IMG/VR virus record: IMGVR_UViG_3300037840_000392
Span: 1-33,353 of that record
DNA: 33,353 nucleotides
From: a virus
Direction: 5' to 3' (one strand)
Part shown: positions 5,781-13,742 of the stretch, piece after piece
Numbering within the stretch: the first letter of the stretch is position 1
Layout: each line of letters opens with the position of its first letter
The notes under the pieces: generated by a model
The model's database searches: none
What the model was told of the DNA's origin: nothing
What the model saw: only the letters and a program-made list of their open reading frames with translations
Made by a program: the position numbers and the translations under genes

Positions 5781-7302
5781 TAGACTTATCAATCAACGCA
5801 ATCAAGCAAATATACAGCATGTAATATTCAACAATCAGGAAACAATAATATATGACGTGGATCGTCCGAAAATTTATATCCCTACTAAAACTGGTGCCGT
5901 GGCTCATAGCTCTGATGAGTTTGTGCGTCTCATTATTGGCCCTTACGGAAGTGGTAAGTCTACGTGGTGCTGTCACGAAATTGTTAGACGTACCTGTGCA
6001 ATGCCAATATGGCATAGTGGAAGAAGACGAGCAAGATGGGCTATAGTTCGTAACACTTCAGGGGAGTTACAGAGTACAACATTGCAGACATGGCTTACGT
6101 GGTTTGGAGATTTAGGTGATATAAGAAAGCGACAAAAGCCATTGCTAACTTATGAGCATACATTTAATGACGGGCATGGGGTTGTTGAATTAGAGTTAAT
6201 ATTTATAGCGCTTGATCGAGAGCAGGATTTACGTAAAATCAAATCTCTTGAAGTTACTGGAGCGTATATAAATGAATTGTCGGAAGTTCCCCAAGGTGCA
6301 TTGGCTCATTTCAAAGGTCGAGTCAATCATCGTTATCCCTCTCGTGCTTTTTGCGCTGATCCTTACTGGTCTGGTATTATTGCTGACACAAATCCTCCTG
6401 ACGTTGATCATTGGATTTATAAGGATTTTGAGCTTAAGTCTCTTGAAAGCTACCGCATATTTAAACAGCCGCCGGGCTTAATAAAAGATGAAGATGGTAA
6501 ATGGCATCAAAATATTAATTGTGATAATGCTAATAATTTATCTCACGATTATTATACGAAACTCGCCGAAGGACAATCAGAAGACTTCATCAAAGTTTAT
6601 TGTTTGGGTGAGTACGGATCGGTAGGCTTTGGTAAAAAGGTTTATCCTGAATATAATGATGACATACATTCTGCTGCTAAAATCCATTCTATACAAGGCG
6701 ATCCCATCCATCTTGGTTGGGATTTTGGATTAACACCAGCATGTGTTGTCTGTCAGGTATCTACGCGTGGCCAGTTACGCATATTAAAGGAATACACCTG
6801 TGAAGATATGGGTATCAGAACGTTTGCGAAAAATATTGTTTTACCTCAAATCCAGATCGACTTTCCATATAATAAGATTGGAATATCTCGTGCTGATCCT
6901 TCTGGCATTGCTGGCGATGATATTATGGAAGAGTTGTCCTGTATTGGGGAATTATGCTCAATTGGTATTGATACTGCTCCTGCTCGTAGTAATGAACTTG
7001 AACCAAGAATAGGATCGATAAGATATTATCTTAATACAATGATTGACGGACAGGCTGCATTACTGATATCTAAAGAAGGATGTCCTCAGTTGCGTCGTGG
7101 GTTTACTAAGGACTATTGCTTTAAGAGAATTAATGTAGGTGGTGAAGAGAGATATCGTGAGGTTCCGCATAAGAATTTTTCATCACATATTCACGATGCT
7201 TTACAATATATTGCAATGGAATTTGCGGCTGATAGAATATTGAGTGAGAAGGTACCGAGAGAGAAAGTGGATATGTGGAATCCTGTTTTGAGGATATTTT
7301 GA
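5755..7302 (+). CDS. Terminase large subunit
   Basis: This 515-aa packaging motor has an N-terminal ATPase and a C-terminal nuclease. Walker A GPYGSGKS lies at 62-69, the Walker B region ends GAYINEL with catalytic E174, and the coupling motif IIADTNPP is at about 208-215. The RNase H-fold nuclease gives D323 (GWDFG), D381 (ADPSG) and D481 ([10 protein letters not shown]). The family cuts concatemeric DNA and pumps it through the portal. It ends in a TGATG overlap with the next gene. P22-type phages package headful from a pac site, but this protein alone does not show the packaging mode. Confidence 0.95.
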   Translation: MMRINQRFDRLINQRNQANIQHVIFNNQETIIYDVDRPKIYIPTKTGAVAHSSDEFVRLIIGPYGSGKSTWCCHEIVRRTCAMPIWHSGRRRARWAIVRNTSGELQSTTLQTWLTWFGDLGDIRKRQKPLLTYEHTFNDGHGVVELELIFIALDREQDLRKIKSLEVTGAYINELSEVPQGALAHFKGRVNHRYPSRAFCADPYWSGIIADTNPPDVDHWIYKDFELKSLESYRIFKQPPGLIKDEDGKWHQNINCDNANNLSHDYYTKLAEGQSEDFIKVYCLGEYGSVGFGKKVYPEYNDDIHSAAKIHSIQGDPIHLGWDFGLTPACVVCQVSTRGQLRILKEYTCEDMGIRTFAKNIVLPQIQIDFPYNKIGISRADPSGIAGDDIMEELSCIGELCSIGIDTAPARSNELEPRIGSIRYYLNTMIDGQAALLISKEGCPQLRRGFTKDYCFKRINVGGEERYREVPHKNFSSHIHDALQYIAMEFAADRILSEKVPREKVDMWNPVLRIF

Positions 7303-7559
7303 TGGCTTGTTTATGTAAAAATCCAGATGGATCATTGGCTCAATGTTGTATAGGCACATGTGAGCAGAAATCATTTTATGAAGGAAATGCTGTTGAACTT
7401 ATGAAAACCAAGTCGATACAAGATAACATAGAGTATGTACTTGGTAAATTCTTAGATAAAACAGATATGCGTATTGAACGTTTAGAAAGATGTACAGAAC
7501 AAAAATATAATGAAGGATTTAAAGATGGATTTGAGTTAGCTAGAGAAATATACGACTAA
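7302..7559 (+). CDS. Small cysteine-rich protein (85 aa)
   Basis: From ATG 7302 (TGATG overlap with TerL, GAGG upstream) the 85-aa protein begins [20 protein letters not shown], with five cysteines in its first 20 residues and then a helical half (YVLGKFLDKTDMRIERLE). The Cys cluster suggests metal binding or disulfides. No family is recognised. An upstream in-frame ATG at 7275 lies inside TerL and lacks a ribosome site. Confidence 0.65.
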   Translation: MACLCKNPDGSLAQCCIGTCEQKSFYEGNAVELMKTKSIQDNIEYVLGKFLDKTDMRIERLERCTEQKYNEGFKDGFELAREIYD

Positions 7560-7590
7560 GGAATAATTTTTAATTTAAAGGAGCAACACA

Positions 7591-7833
7591 ATGGCAATCA
7601 CAGAATTTAGAATAGACTTCACTGGCCAACAACTTAATCCTCGTTTTGGTCACCTTAATACTACTGATACATTAGCAACCGTTTCAGCTTCTGGTTATCT
7701 AAATCCATATATGCTAAGCCAAGGATTTACCATCCTGCCAAGCGATTTTATCTTTGTAAACGCTGCTGATGGCCATCAAATCTATAAGCCAGTATTTACT
7801 GGAACAACTGTTCAGTTAACTGTATTGCCGTAG
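7591..7833 (+). CDS. Small structural-type protein (80 aa)
   Basis: The 80-aa beta-rich protein (LNPRFGHLNTTDTLATVSAS then LNPYMLSQGFTILPSDFIFV) has no charged tail or signal and resembles small head-decoration or fibre proteins of phages in style. A strong AAAGGAG lies 10 nt upstream. It follows TerL and precedes an accessory cluster. I cannot name the family. A minor virion protein is the best guess. Confidence 0.6.
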   Translation: MAITEFRIDFTGQQLNPRFGHLNTTDTLATVSASGYLNPYMLSQGFTILPSDFIFVNAADGHQIYKPVFTGTTVQLTVLP

Positions 7834-7841
7834 AGGTTATT

Positions 7842-7997
7842 ATGGATAACATTCATGAATATTACGAAGATACGTGTATCAAGAGATTGGTTCCTGGAAT
7901 TATTAATGAGCGTGAGCGGCAGGAAATGTCTTCTCTTGATAAAAATAAATCTGAATTAAAGAATGAAGAATTATATTATCGAGTTCAGCAAAAATGA
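7842..7997 (+). CDS. Hypothetical protein (51 aa)
   Basis: The short ORF encodes 51 charged residues (IHEYYEDTCIKRLVPGI, then NEREREQ-like helix). GAGG sits 7 nt upstream, and its TGA overlaps the next start as ATGA. No domain is recognised. It was identified from the coupling signals rather than similarity. Confidence 0.6.
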   Translation: MDNIHEYYEDTCIKRLVPGIINERERQEMSSLDKNKSELKNEELYYRVQQK

Positions 7998-8329
7998 ATG
8001 AGTGTTATTGGTTTAGGATTAATTCACACCAAGGTTTGGTTATGAGCGTTTGCACTATGACAAACATTAATTGTAAACATGGTGTACCTCACAATGTTAA
8101 TTGTGATTGGTGCGCTACTGAGTTAGATGCGTCGCCTATTATTAGGCAGATACAAATGTTAGAAAAGAGACTAAAAGAAATAGAAGAAATATTAAATAAT
8201 GTTACTAAAAAAGTAGGGTATAGACCACATAAATGTCCTATTTGTGATGGCAATGGCGGAACTGTTATTTGTGGTGTTGTGGATGAATATTGTAAGACAT
8301 GCAAAGGAAAAGGCATTGTATGGGGTTAG
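7994..8329 (+). CDS. DnaJ-type zinc-finger protein (111 aa)
   Basis: The 111-aa protein has two zinc-binding regions joined by a coiled coil. Near the N-terminus C27, C37 and C40 (NCKHGV...NCDWC) form one cluster; residues 48-70 are a Leu/Glu-rich helix; and CPICDGNG (81-88) with CKTCKGKG (100-107) form a CXXCXGXG pair as in DnaJ cysteine-rich domains. Standalone proteins of this type are common in phages, with unknown role. It starts with ATGA coupling to the previous gene and is followed by the DUF2384-like gene. Confidence 0.75.
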   Translation: MNECYWFRINSHQGLVMSVCTMTNINCKHGVPHNVNCDWCATELDASPIIRQIQMLEKRLKEIEEILNNVTKKVGYRPHKCPICDGNGGTVICGVVDEYCKTCKGKGIVWG

Positions 8330-8330
8330 T

Positions 8331-8519
8331 ATGACATTGAAGAAAGCCTTTAAAGTTATCCTAGATTACTTCGAAGGCGATTACGAGGAAACATTGATAT
8401 GGTTTTCTTCTAAAAATATTCTTCTGGGTGATCAAGCGCCATTGATTATGATTTTGAATGGTAAGTCAGATAAATTATGTAAATTTATTAAATCAAAAAT
8501 AGAAGGAAATAAATCGTGA
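8331..8519 (+). CDS. DUF2384-like protein (62 aa)
   Basis: From ATG 8331 the 62-aa product has the order KVILDYFEGDYEETLIWFSS, KNILLGDQAP and LIMILNGKSDKLCKFI. This matches the toxin-binding domain of MbcA/ParS/Xre antitoxins (W...N..L.G..P...L..G....L..F). The usual HTH half is missing and no partner toxin gene is beside it, so an antitoxin role is only a possibility; a solo decoy antitoxin against a host system is another. It overlaps the Tad2-like gene by GTGA. Family assignment is tentative. Confidence 0.5.
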   Translation: MTLKKAFKVILDYFEGDYEETLIWFSSKNILLGDQAPLIMILNGKSDKLCKFIKSKIEGNKS

Positions 8520-8707
8520 ATTTTTTAGAAGCAGTTGCGGAATTAAAGAATGGAAAGAGAATCATTAGACCTGAATGGAAAGATATGTACATTGTTTTGT
8601 TGCCTGGTCTTAATCATCTTTGGATTATTAAGCCGATTGAATCAGGCGCGGCTAATTGGGTTACGACAGTAGAAGAGATTATGGCGGTTGATTATCAAGT
8701 GATATAA
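8516..8707 (+). CDS. Tad2/DUF2829-like protein, candidate anti-Thoeris factor
   Basis: This 63-aa protein has the outline of the DUF2829 family: MNFLEAVAELKNGKRIIRPE, a W followed by MYIVLLPG, and a C-terminal WVTTVEEIMAVDYQVI that matches the family's W..S..DMLA.DW.VV ending. The phage protein Tad2 of this family sequesters the signalling molecule of the Thoeris defence system. It is shorter than typical Tad2 because the central loop is reduced, so ligand binding is uncertain. GTG 8516 starts in a GTGA overlap with AAGGAA upstream. It ends a run of accessory genes before the portal. Confidence 0.6.
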   Translation: MNFLEAVAELKNGKRIIRPEWKDMYIVLLPGLNHLWIIKPIESGAANWVTTVEEIMAVDYQVI

Positions 8708-8708
8708 T
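8700..8708 (+). promoter_or_regulatory. Extended -10 promoter for the candidate RNA
   Basis: TGATATAAT matches the extended -10 element TGnTATAAT perfectly and lies across the end of the Tad2-like gene. A start about 7 nt downstream would fall at 8715, the first base of the closing helix of the candidate RNA. I see no good -35, which extended -10 promoters can lack. Confidence 0.5.
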
Positions 8709-8714
8709 ATTTAT

Positions 8715-8843
8715 GGCAATAGCGGCGTGGACAGTGACACGTACAAACCCTAGGGCTATAGGCCGAGGCGATGGGTTGAAATAGTCGCACTGCCTGAAAA
8801 AGTGGAAACTATAGCATATCCAGTGCAATTCTGGACTATTGCC
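8715..8843 (+). ncRNA. Candidate structured RNA (129 nt), unknown family
   Basis: The ends pair: GGCAATAG (8715-8722) with CTATTGCC (8836-8843), 8 bp. Inside are CGTG/CACG (8726-8729/8738-8741), AACCC/GGGTT (8746-8750/8773-8777), CACT/AGTG (8788-8791/8801-8804) and TCCAG/CTGGA (8819-8823/8831-8835), the last stacked on the closing helix. GCTATAG (8755-8761), in the loop of the AACCC helix, can pair with CTATAGC (8809-8815), forming a pseudoknot. GCACTG (8787-8792) with CAGTGC (8821-8826) is an alternative helix. No ORF fits, and GC content exceeds the flanks. An extended -10 promoter points at 8715. It could be a free RNA or a leader for the portal. Confidence 0.6.
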
Positions 8844-8942
8844 TTATTTAATTGTTGTTAAATTAAAAAAGATATATATTTTTGATAAATAATATAATTA
8901 TTTAAAATTTGTTAATTATCTCTGATAAGCTCTGTTAAATTA

Positions 8943-8962
8943 ATTTCACAAGGATGTGAAAT
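8943..8962 (+). promoter_or_regulatory. Hairpin with Shine-Dalgarno in loop (portal)
   Basis: ATTTCACA (8943-8950) and TGTGAAAT (8955-8962) pair perfectly over 8 bp with tetraloop AGGA, the Shine-Dalgarno. The portal ATG follows without a gap. It equals the hairpin at 24086-24105 except for one base pair (C-G here, T-A there). Confidence 0.75.
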
Positions 8963-11134
8963 ATGGAACGCGAAACTCGCGATGTAAATACCGATAATCT
9001 TTCATCCAAAGAAATTAATGAGATGGAAGAAAGGCGAATCGCAATGCTGAATGATGCCGGAATTGATGAAGGTGACGTTCTTACTAAGGCTGCGGAAGGC
9101 TTAAATATATGGAATAGTTACTTCAATGAAAATATCGTTAGAGGCAAAGACGATGTCAACTTTGTAATACGAGATCAATGGACAGCGGTTGAAAGATCGG
9201 AATTTACTCGGTTGTTTAAACCAGCGATGACATTTAATAAGTTGTATGACGCAACCAAAAAAGTTGTAGGTGAACAAAGAAAAAATAAGCCGGATCTAAT
9301 TGTAAGGTCTCTAACTGGTAAGGCCACTCAAGAACAAATAAACCTGCGGGCAGATCTAGTACGAACGATATCTTATCAAAGCCAAAACGATTTAGTTTAC
9401 CAAACTGCATTTAAAAATGCCCTCATGATGGGTTTCGGATCTTTCCAAATTCTACTGGATTATGAATCACCACGCAGCTTTAATCGTGTTATTCGATATG
9501 GATTGATTAATGACCCAACTACTTGTTCGTGGGATGCTACAGCCACCAAGCCGCATAAAGGTGATGGTAATTATTGTTCTCGTCGATTTGTTTTCACGCG
9601 TGATGAATTCTTTGCAACATTTCCTTATGTAACTAATCCTATTTCATTCATAGATCCTTACATGATGTTGGATTTTCAGTGGACTACTCGCGATACAATT
9701 ATTGTGTGTGATGAATTTAGAAAAGAATGGTATCCATTGATAATCTTTAAGTTATCTGATGGAACTACGGCTACCGAAGATGAATGGAAAGAGCGCGAAA
9801 AGAAATTTGAAGATAATAAAGAAATAACAGAAGGATCTGTTGTTGGAGAAATTGTTAAGCGCGATATTCCTAAAATTGTTGGAAAACGTCAAACCCAAGA
9901 TTATTCAATCATGCATTACCGCATGTTAAAAGATCAAATCATTGATTTTTCTGAATGGCCTTCTCGTCAACTGCCAATACCTTTTGTTGATGGTGATAGC
10001 AATTACATTGAAGGTCGACAATACACTAAATCATTTATTCATGAGGCACGCGATGCGCAAAAGTGTGTTAACTATTTTAATTCAGAAATTGCGTCTGAGA
10101 TTAAGAATCGTCGTCGTGAGCAGTGGTTGGGCACACCTGACAATATTATTGGCTATGAACAAGATTGGAGAAATCCTGAGTTACAGATGGGTATTCTCCG
10201 AGCTAAACCTGACCCAAAAACAGGCCGAATGCCTGAAAAACAGCAACCCTGGGATTTGTCTCCTGCATTGATGGCTAATGCTCAACGTGCGACACAAGAT
10301 ATTAATGAGATTTTAGGATTTTCTGAGGCAGAGTCTTTGCAAGGCAGAGATATATCAGGGAAAGCACGGCGCGAACGAAAACTTGAAGGATCGATGTCAG
10401 CTTATGTTTTCTTTGATAACCTCAATCAAGCCATTGAACAAGGTGGTCGAGTTGTAAATGATTTGTTGCCTTATATCATAGGCGACGACGAACGTCACAT
10501 GGTTATCTCAAAGCAAGACGGTAAAACTAAATCAGTCATCATGAATCAGAAAGATAAAGATGGCATGATGATGAACCAGCTTGATAAAGGGGACTTTGAT
10601 GTTGAGATTGATACTGGTCCCTCTTTCTCAGTTCAAAAAGATATTGCATTAGAATTTTTACAACAAACATTACAAGCATTCCCACAATCATTCCCACTTA
10701 TTGCCGATCTTTGGGCTAAAAATTTAGATGTTCAGTTCATGCCGCAAATTGCAGAACGCTTTCAATCTATGGTTCCACCTGAAATTTTAGCTAAAGAAAA
10801 TGGTCAGCCGCCACCTCCACCAAAACCCGATCCACAAGCAATGATGATGCAACAAGAAATGCAAATGAAGCAGCATCAAATGCAAATTGAAGAACAAAAA
10901 ATGCAAATTGAGATGCAACAGGTTAGAGATCGTGCTGCTGAATTGCAGATAAGGCAAGAGAAACACGAGCTTGAAAAGGCTGAGCTTTTTATGAAAGCAC
11001 ATGAATTGCAAGACAAAATGGGGATGAACTCTAAAAAAGATCAATTGGAATCTCAAAAAGCAGAAATGGGATTTACGACGCATATTGCTAAACTTTATGC
11101 TGATATGCACAAGAATAGCCAAAAATCAACATAA
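8963..11134 (+). CDS. Portal protein, P22 type
   Basis: The 723-aa protein closely matches P22 portal in size (725 aa) and layout. The N-terminal region carries WNSYFNENIVRGKDDVNFV and RLFKPAMTFNKLYDATKKVV, the core carries NALMMGFGSFQILLDYES, and INEILGFSEAESLQGRDISG lies further on. The last 110 residues are a Pro stretch (QPPPPPKPDP) and then a long Met/Gln-rich coiled coil (repeats of MQMKQHQMQIEEQ type), as in the P22 barrel. Twelve copies form the vertex through which DNA is packaged and ejected. It begins right after a Shine-Dalgarno hairpin, and its stop codon touches a strong terminator. The scaffold and coat genes follow, as in P22. Confidence 0.93.
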   Translation: MERETRDVNTDNLSSKEINEMEERRIAMLNDAGIDEGDVLTKAAEGLNIWNSYFNENIVRGKDDVNFVIRDQWTAVERSEFTRLFKPAMTFNKLYDATKKVVGEQRKNKPDLIVRSLTGKATQEQINLRADLVRTISYQSQNDLVYQTAFKNALMMGFGSFQILLDYESPRSFNRVIRYGLINDPTTCSWDATATKPHKGDGNYCSRRFVFTRDEFFATFPYVTNPISFIDPYMMLDFQWTTRDTIIVCDEFRKEWYPLIIFKLSDGTTATEDEWKEREKKFEDNKEITEGSVVGEIVKRDIPKIVGKRQTQDYSIMHYRMLKDQIIDFSEWPSRQLPIPFVDGDSNYIEGRQYTKSFIHEARDAQKCVNYFNSEIASEIKNRRREQWLGTPDNIIGYEQDWRNPELQMGILRAKPDPKTGRMPEKQQPWDLSPALMANAQRATQDINEILGFSEAESLQGRDISGKARRERKLEGSMSAYVFFDNLNQAIEQGGRVVNDLLPYIIGDDERHMVISKQDGKTKSVIMNQKDKDGMMMNQLDKGDFDVEIDTGPSFSVQKDIALEFLQQTLQAFPQSFPLIADLWAKNLDVQFMPQIAERFQSMVPPEILAKENGQPPPPPKPDPQAMMMQQEMQMKQHQMQIEEQKMQIEMQQVRDRAAELQIRQEKHELEKAELFMKAHELQDKMGMNSKKDQLESQKAEMGFTTHIAKLYADMHKNSQKST

Positions 11135-11158
11135 ACACTATCCGTAGTGTTATTTTTT
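11134..11158 (+). terminator. Rho-independent terminator after portal
   Basis: AACACTA (11134-11140) and TAGTGTT (11145-11151) form a perfect 7-bp stem with loop TCCG, followed by ATTTTTT. It begins at the last base of the portal stop codon. It may reduce rather than block transcription into scaffold and coat genes. Confidence 0.85.
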
Positions 11159-11203
11159 GAATGTACAAAGCATAAGATAAATTATACGTGACAGGATCGT
11201 CGC

Positions 11204-11251
11204 GGGGCTAACGAAGGGCCTAACTTCGGGGCAATGAATATGCCGGTGGAG
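11204..11251 (+). promoter_or_regulatory. GC-rich structured leader of the scaffold gene
   Basis: Between the portal terminator and the scaffold ATG lies a locally GC-rich stretch. CGAAG (11212-11216) pairs with CTTCG (11224-11228), and GGCA (11230-11233) with TGCC (11241-11244). GGTGGAG (11245-11251) is the ribosome site. It may set scaffold output. The helices are short. Confidence 0.4.
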
Positions 11252-11256
11252 ACAAT

Positions 11257-12036
11257 ATGGAAGCTCAGGATAGTGGTCAGGATGACCAAGCTAGTGATGT
11301 ATTAGAAAATGTTGGTGCGCAAGGGGAAGAACAGCCTCAAGAATCAGAGGCAGAACCAAGCGGTCAGACTCAAGATCCTCTTTATGTTCAGAAGCGTCTG
11401 AAACAACAAAAGAGGGCTCACGAAAGGGAAATTCGTGAATTGCATGCAAGGATGAATGAAATGCAATCTAGAGGAAACGCCCAACCTGATCATTCACAAG
11501 CTAGTAATCCCTATAATAGACAGCAATTGCCGTCTGATATAGATGAGCAAATTCACAAGGCAGTGAGCTATACGCTGGCCCAAAAGGATATGGAAGAGCG
11601 TAAAGCAAAAGAAGCAGAAAGTAAGGCGCATCTTCATAAGCAATACTCTGATCTCGACAGGCATTTAGATCGAACTTCAGATAAGTATGATGACTTTGAA
11701 GATATAGTTCGAGGAGAGGATATGTATTTTACTCCTCACATGCGCGACGCTGCTTTAATGTTGCCGAAAAATGGTGCTGGAAGCGCCGGTGAAGTGCTCT
11801 ACAAACTTGGTAAAAATCCTGAAGAACTTAAACGTATTGCAAAACTCCACCCACTAGATCAAGCGGCTGAGATGGTAAAACTGTCACATGCTTTGGTTAA
11901 TGGGGGAGAGTCAAAAAACTCTTCTAATAGACCATTAGGTAATATCAAAAGCAATCCAGTAACCAATTCCACAGCCGTGACCGAGAAAACATCTGTAGGC
12001 GATTTGCGTCGAAGGATGAGAGCTGGTTGGAAATGA
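11257..12036 (+). CDS. Scaffolding protein
   Basis: The 259-aa protein is highly charged and largely helical, as scaffolds are. It has an acidic, Gln/Glu-rich N-terminus (SGQDDQASDVLENVGAQGEE), a basic coiled segment (KRLKQQKRAHEREIRELHAR), a charged middle, and a C-terminus ending VGDLRRRMRAGWK. A basic C-terminal helix is the coat-binding element of P22 scaffold (303 aa). It directs coat assembly into procapsids and leaves before DNA entry. Assignment rests on composition and on its place between portal and coat; sequence identity with P22 is not obvious. Confidence 0.82.
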   Translation: MEAQDSGQDDQASDVLENVGAQGEEQPQESEAEPSGQTQDPLYVQKRLKQQKRAHEREIRELHARMNEMQSRGNAQPDHSQASNPYNRQQLPSDIDEQIHKAVSYTLAQKDMEERKAKEAESKAHLHKQYSDLDRHLDRTSDKYDDFEDIVRGEDMYFTPHMRDAALMLPKNGAGSAGEVLYKLGKNPEELKRIAKLHPLDQAAEMVKLSHALVNGGESKNSSNRPLGNIKSNPVTNSTAVTEKTSVGDLRRRMRAGWK

Positions 12037-12086
12037 TGTTGTTACAAATCAAATCCAATCCATAGTCACTAACCATGGATGGAGAA

Positions 12087-12099
12087 AGCCAGGATGGCT
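12087..12099 (+). promoter_or_regulatory. Start-codon hairpin of the coat gene
   Basis: AGCC (12087-12090) pairs with GGCT (12096-12099) around loop AGGAT. The start ATG spans loop and stem, and the stem includes the Ala codon. GGAG at 12081-12084 lies upstream. The layout matches 21638-21651. Confidence 0.4.
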
Positions 12100-13314
12100 A
12101 ACCAATTTATTACGACCCAACTCGTTAGTAATACCGCTTTGGCGATGTTTGCTAACAATGCCCCGTTTGTTATGACAGGTTCGCGTATATATCAGGACGA
12201 TTTTAATAGTTCAGGTTATAAGATTGGCGATACCTTGCAAGTAAGACGTCAAAATAACTTTATCATTGGCGATGGTTCAACGGCTGTTCCTCAAGACATT
12301 ATTGAGACGGTTGAGAACATTACTGTAGCGCATCAATATCACGCGTTAATTGCTTATACCGTGCAAGACTTATCTTTGCGTATTGAAGATTTCTCTCGTA
12401 TGTTCATTCAGCCTGCAATTCAAAACATTATTACTCAAATGGAACGTGATATTTGTTCTGCTGCTGAATTGCAATTAAATTTCTTTTCAGGTAGTGCAGG
12501 TACGCCCATTAATAGTTTTGGCACTGTCGATTTAGCCGGTGCAAAATTATTGGAACAAGGCGTTAACATTTCAAATGATGCTTATCTTGCTATGACGGTT
12601 CGAGATGGATCTTCATTAAAACAAGGTCTGCAAAATAACTTTACACCAGTATTTAACGAAGAAATTGTACGTCAATCTGCTATCGGTCATTTATCTTATT
12701 TTGATGTGTTCCAATCTCAAAATATCATTAAGCACGTTGCTGGTGCTGGTCCGTTATTGCATTCTGGCGATACGCTGACTGTTAACGGCGCTGTTTCATC
12801 TGGTAATACGCTTGTATTAGCCGGTGCAAATGGTGGTGGTGCAGCTGTTACAAATTATTTCCTCCCAGGTGATGTAATTTCTATTTCTGGCGTAACAAGT
12901 GTTAACCCATTAAGTCGCGCATCGACTGGCCAAAATATGCAGTTTGTTATTACGGCTCCTGCAAGTTCTGCAATAGGTGGTGCTATAACCATTACGGTAT
13001 CTCCAACTATTATTAGCAGCACTTCAAGTCCGTTGCAAAACGTAAGTAATGCTGTTCCATCTGGTGGTGTTGTTACGATGGTTCCAAGTTACAACGTTAA
13101 CATCGCATATCCTGCTCGTGCATTAGATATTGTTTGTCCGCCTCTTTATAAATTACAAGTTCCATATTCCAGTGTTGCAATTGATCCTGAAACTGGCTTA
13201 TCACTTGCTGTAACGCAAACGGGCGACATTTTAGGTTACCAAAACTTAATGCGTTTAGACATTCTGTGCGGTTTTCAATGGCATCCGCAATATGCAGTGA
13301 AATTATTGTCCTAA
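12094..13314 (+). CDS. Major capsid protein, P22 coat type
   Basis: The 406-aa protein fits the P22 coat family (430 aa). The N-terminal arm (NQFITTQLVSNTALAMF) leads into the HK97-like core with IIETVENITVAHQYHALIAY and FSRMFIQPAIQNIITQMERD. An inserted beta domain follows (SGDTLTVNGAVSSGNTLVLA, PGDVISISGV, then FVITAPASSAIGGAITITVS), corresponding to the telokin-like insertion of P22 coat. The C-terminus returns to the core (GDILGYQNLMRLDILCGFQW). Several hundred copies build the shell. ATG 12094 has GGAG at normal distance; the in-frame ATG at 12079 has no ribosome site. It follows the scaffold gene by about 60 nt. Confidence 0.92.
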   Translation: MANQFITTQLVSNTALAMFANNAPFVMTGSRIYQDDFNSSGYKIGDTLQVRRQNNFIIGDGSTAVPQDIIETVENITVAHQYHALIAYTVQDLSLRIEDFSRMFIQPAIQNIITQMERDICSAAELQLNFFSGSAGTPINSFGTVDLAGAKLLEQGVNISNDAYLAMTVRDGSSLKQGLQNNFTPVFNEEIVRQSAIGHLSYFDVFQSQNIIKHVAGAGPLLHSGDTLTVNGAVSSGNTLVLAGANGGGAAVTNYFLPGDVISISGVTSVNPLSRASTGQNMQFVITAPASSAIGGAITITVSPTIISSTSSPLQNVSNAVPSGGVVTMVPSYNVNIAYPARALDIVCPPLYKLQVPYSSVAIDPETGLSLAVTQTGDILGYQNLMRLDILCGFQWHPQYAVKLLS

Positions 13315-13326
13315 AGAGGTGACCTG

Positions 13327-13521
13327 ATGTCTTTGTGTTGTATTTATCACGCTACTTTGCCAATGCAAGTTATGGAAGAGGAAGCAGCAGAACAATATGT
13401 GACATCAGGTGAATGGTTTAAACATCCTAATTTAGTAAAAGGAATTACTTATGAAGAGCCGATACGACAACGCTCCAGGAAAAGAAGCAAGCATGGCAAA
13501 AACCCGACAAATGAGATTTGA
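13327..13521 (+). CDS. Hypothetical protein (64 aa)
   Basis: The 64-aa protein starts behind AGAGGTGACC 12 nt after the coat gene. It begins MSLCCIYHATLPMQVMEEEA, with an acidic helix, and ends in a basic tail (RQRSRKRSKHGK). No family is recognised. Its 3' third overlaps the next gene by 71 nt in another frame, so the basic tail may be a by-product of that overlap. Confidence 0.6.
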   Translation: MSLCCIYHATLPMQVMEEEAAEQYVTSGEWFKHPNLVKGITYEEPIRQRSRKRSKHGKNPTNEI

Positions 13522-13717
13522 GTCGGAGCATTCTTCTAAAAATGCATTTGTTAAAAAGCAACAAGCTGAACTTGCAAGAATGGCAGGGAAAGTGCCTAAC
13601 TTGAAAGGTGAGGCAATGGAACTTGATGCTTACATGTGTAACAACGGCGAACATGCGCAAGAATTAGCGCGCGATGTAACCAAAGGGTTAGATAAAGTTG
13701 CGTTCCCGTTGAAGTAA
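13451..13717 (+). CDS. Hypothetical protein (88 aa)
   Basis: The 88-aa, helical, charged protein (SEHSSKNAFVKKQQAELARM, then NNGEHAQELARDVTKGLDKV) starts at ATG 13451 with AAAAGGA upstream; a second ATG at 13493 lacks a site. Small helical proteins between coat and gp4 occur in P22-like genomes, but I cannot match a family. A minor head or completion protein is possible. Confidence 0.65.
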   Translation: MKSRYDNAPGKEASMAKTRQMRFESEHSSKNAFVKKQQAELARMAGKVPNLKGEAMELDAYMCNNGEHAQELARDVTKGLDKVAFPLK

Positions 13718-13726
13718 GCAACATAG

Positions 13727-13742
13727 GAGGCATGGATGCCTC
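13727..13742 (+). promoter_or_regulatory. Palindrome covering Shine-Dalgarno and start codon
   Basis: GAGGCA (13727-13732) pairs with TGCCTC (13737-13742) with a TGGA loop. The stem takes up most of AGGAGG and the last two bases of the start ATG. Unlike the other hairpins it would hide the ribosome site, suggesting repression. Confidence 0.5.

Noticed and set aside
8878-8942. Promoters in the AT-rich stretch before the portal
   Set aside because: TATAAT-like hexamers occur, but none has a credible -35 at 16-18 bp; in such AT-rich DNA they are expected by chance.
10787-11122. Minus-strand ORF opposite the portal coiled coil
   Set aside because: The His/Leu/Phe-rich product is the expected antisense reading of Met/Gln codons.
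12079-12093. Upstream ATG for the coat gene
   Set aside because: No ribosome site precedes ATG 12079, while GGAG at 12081-12084 is well placed for ATG 12094.
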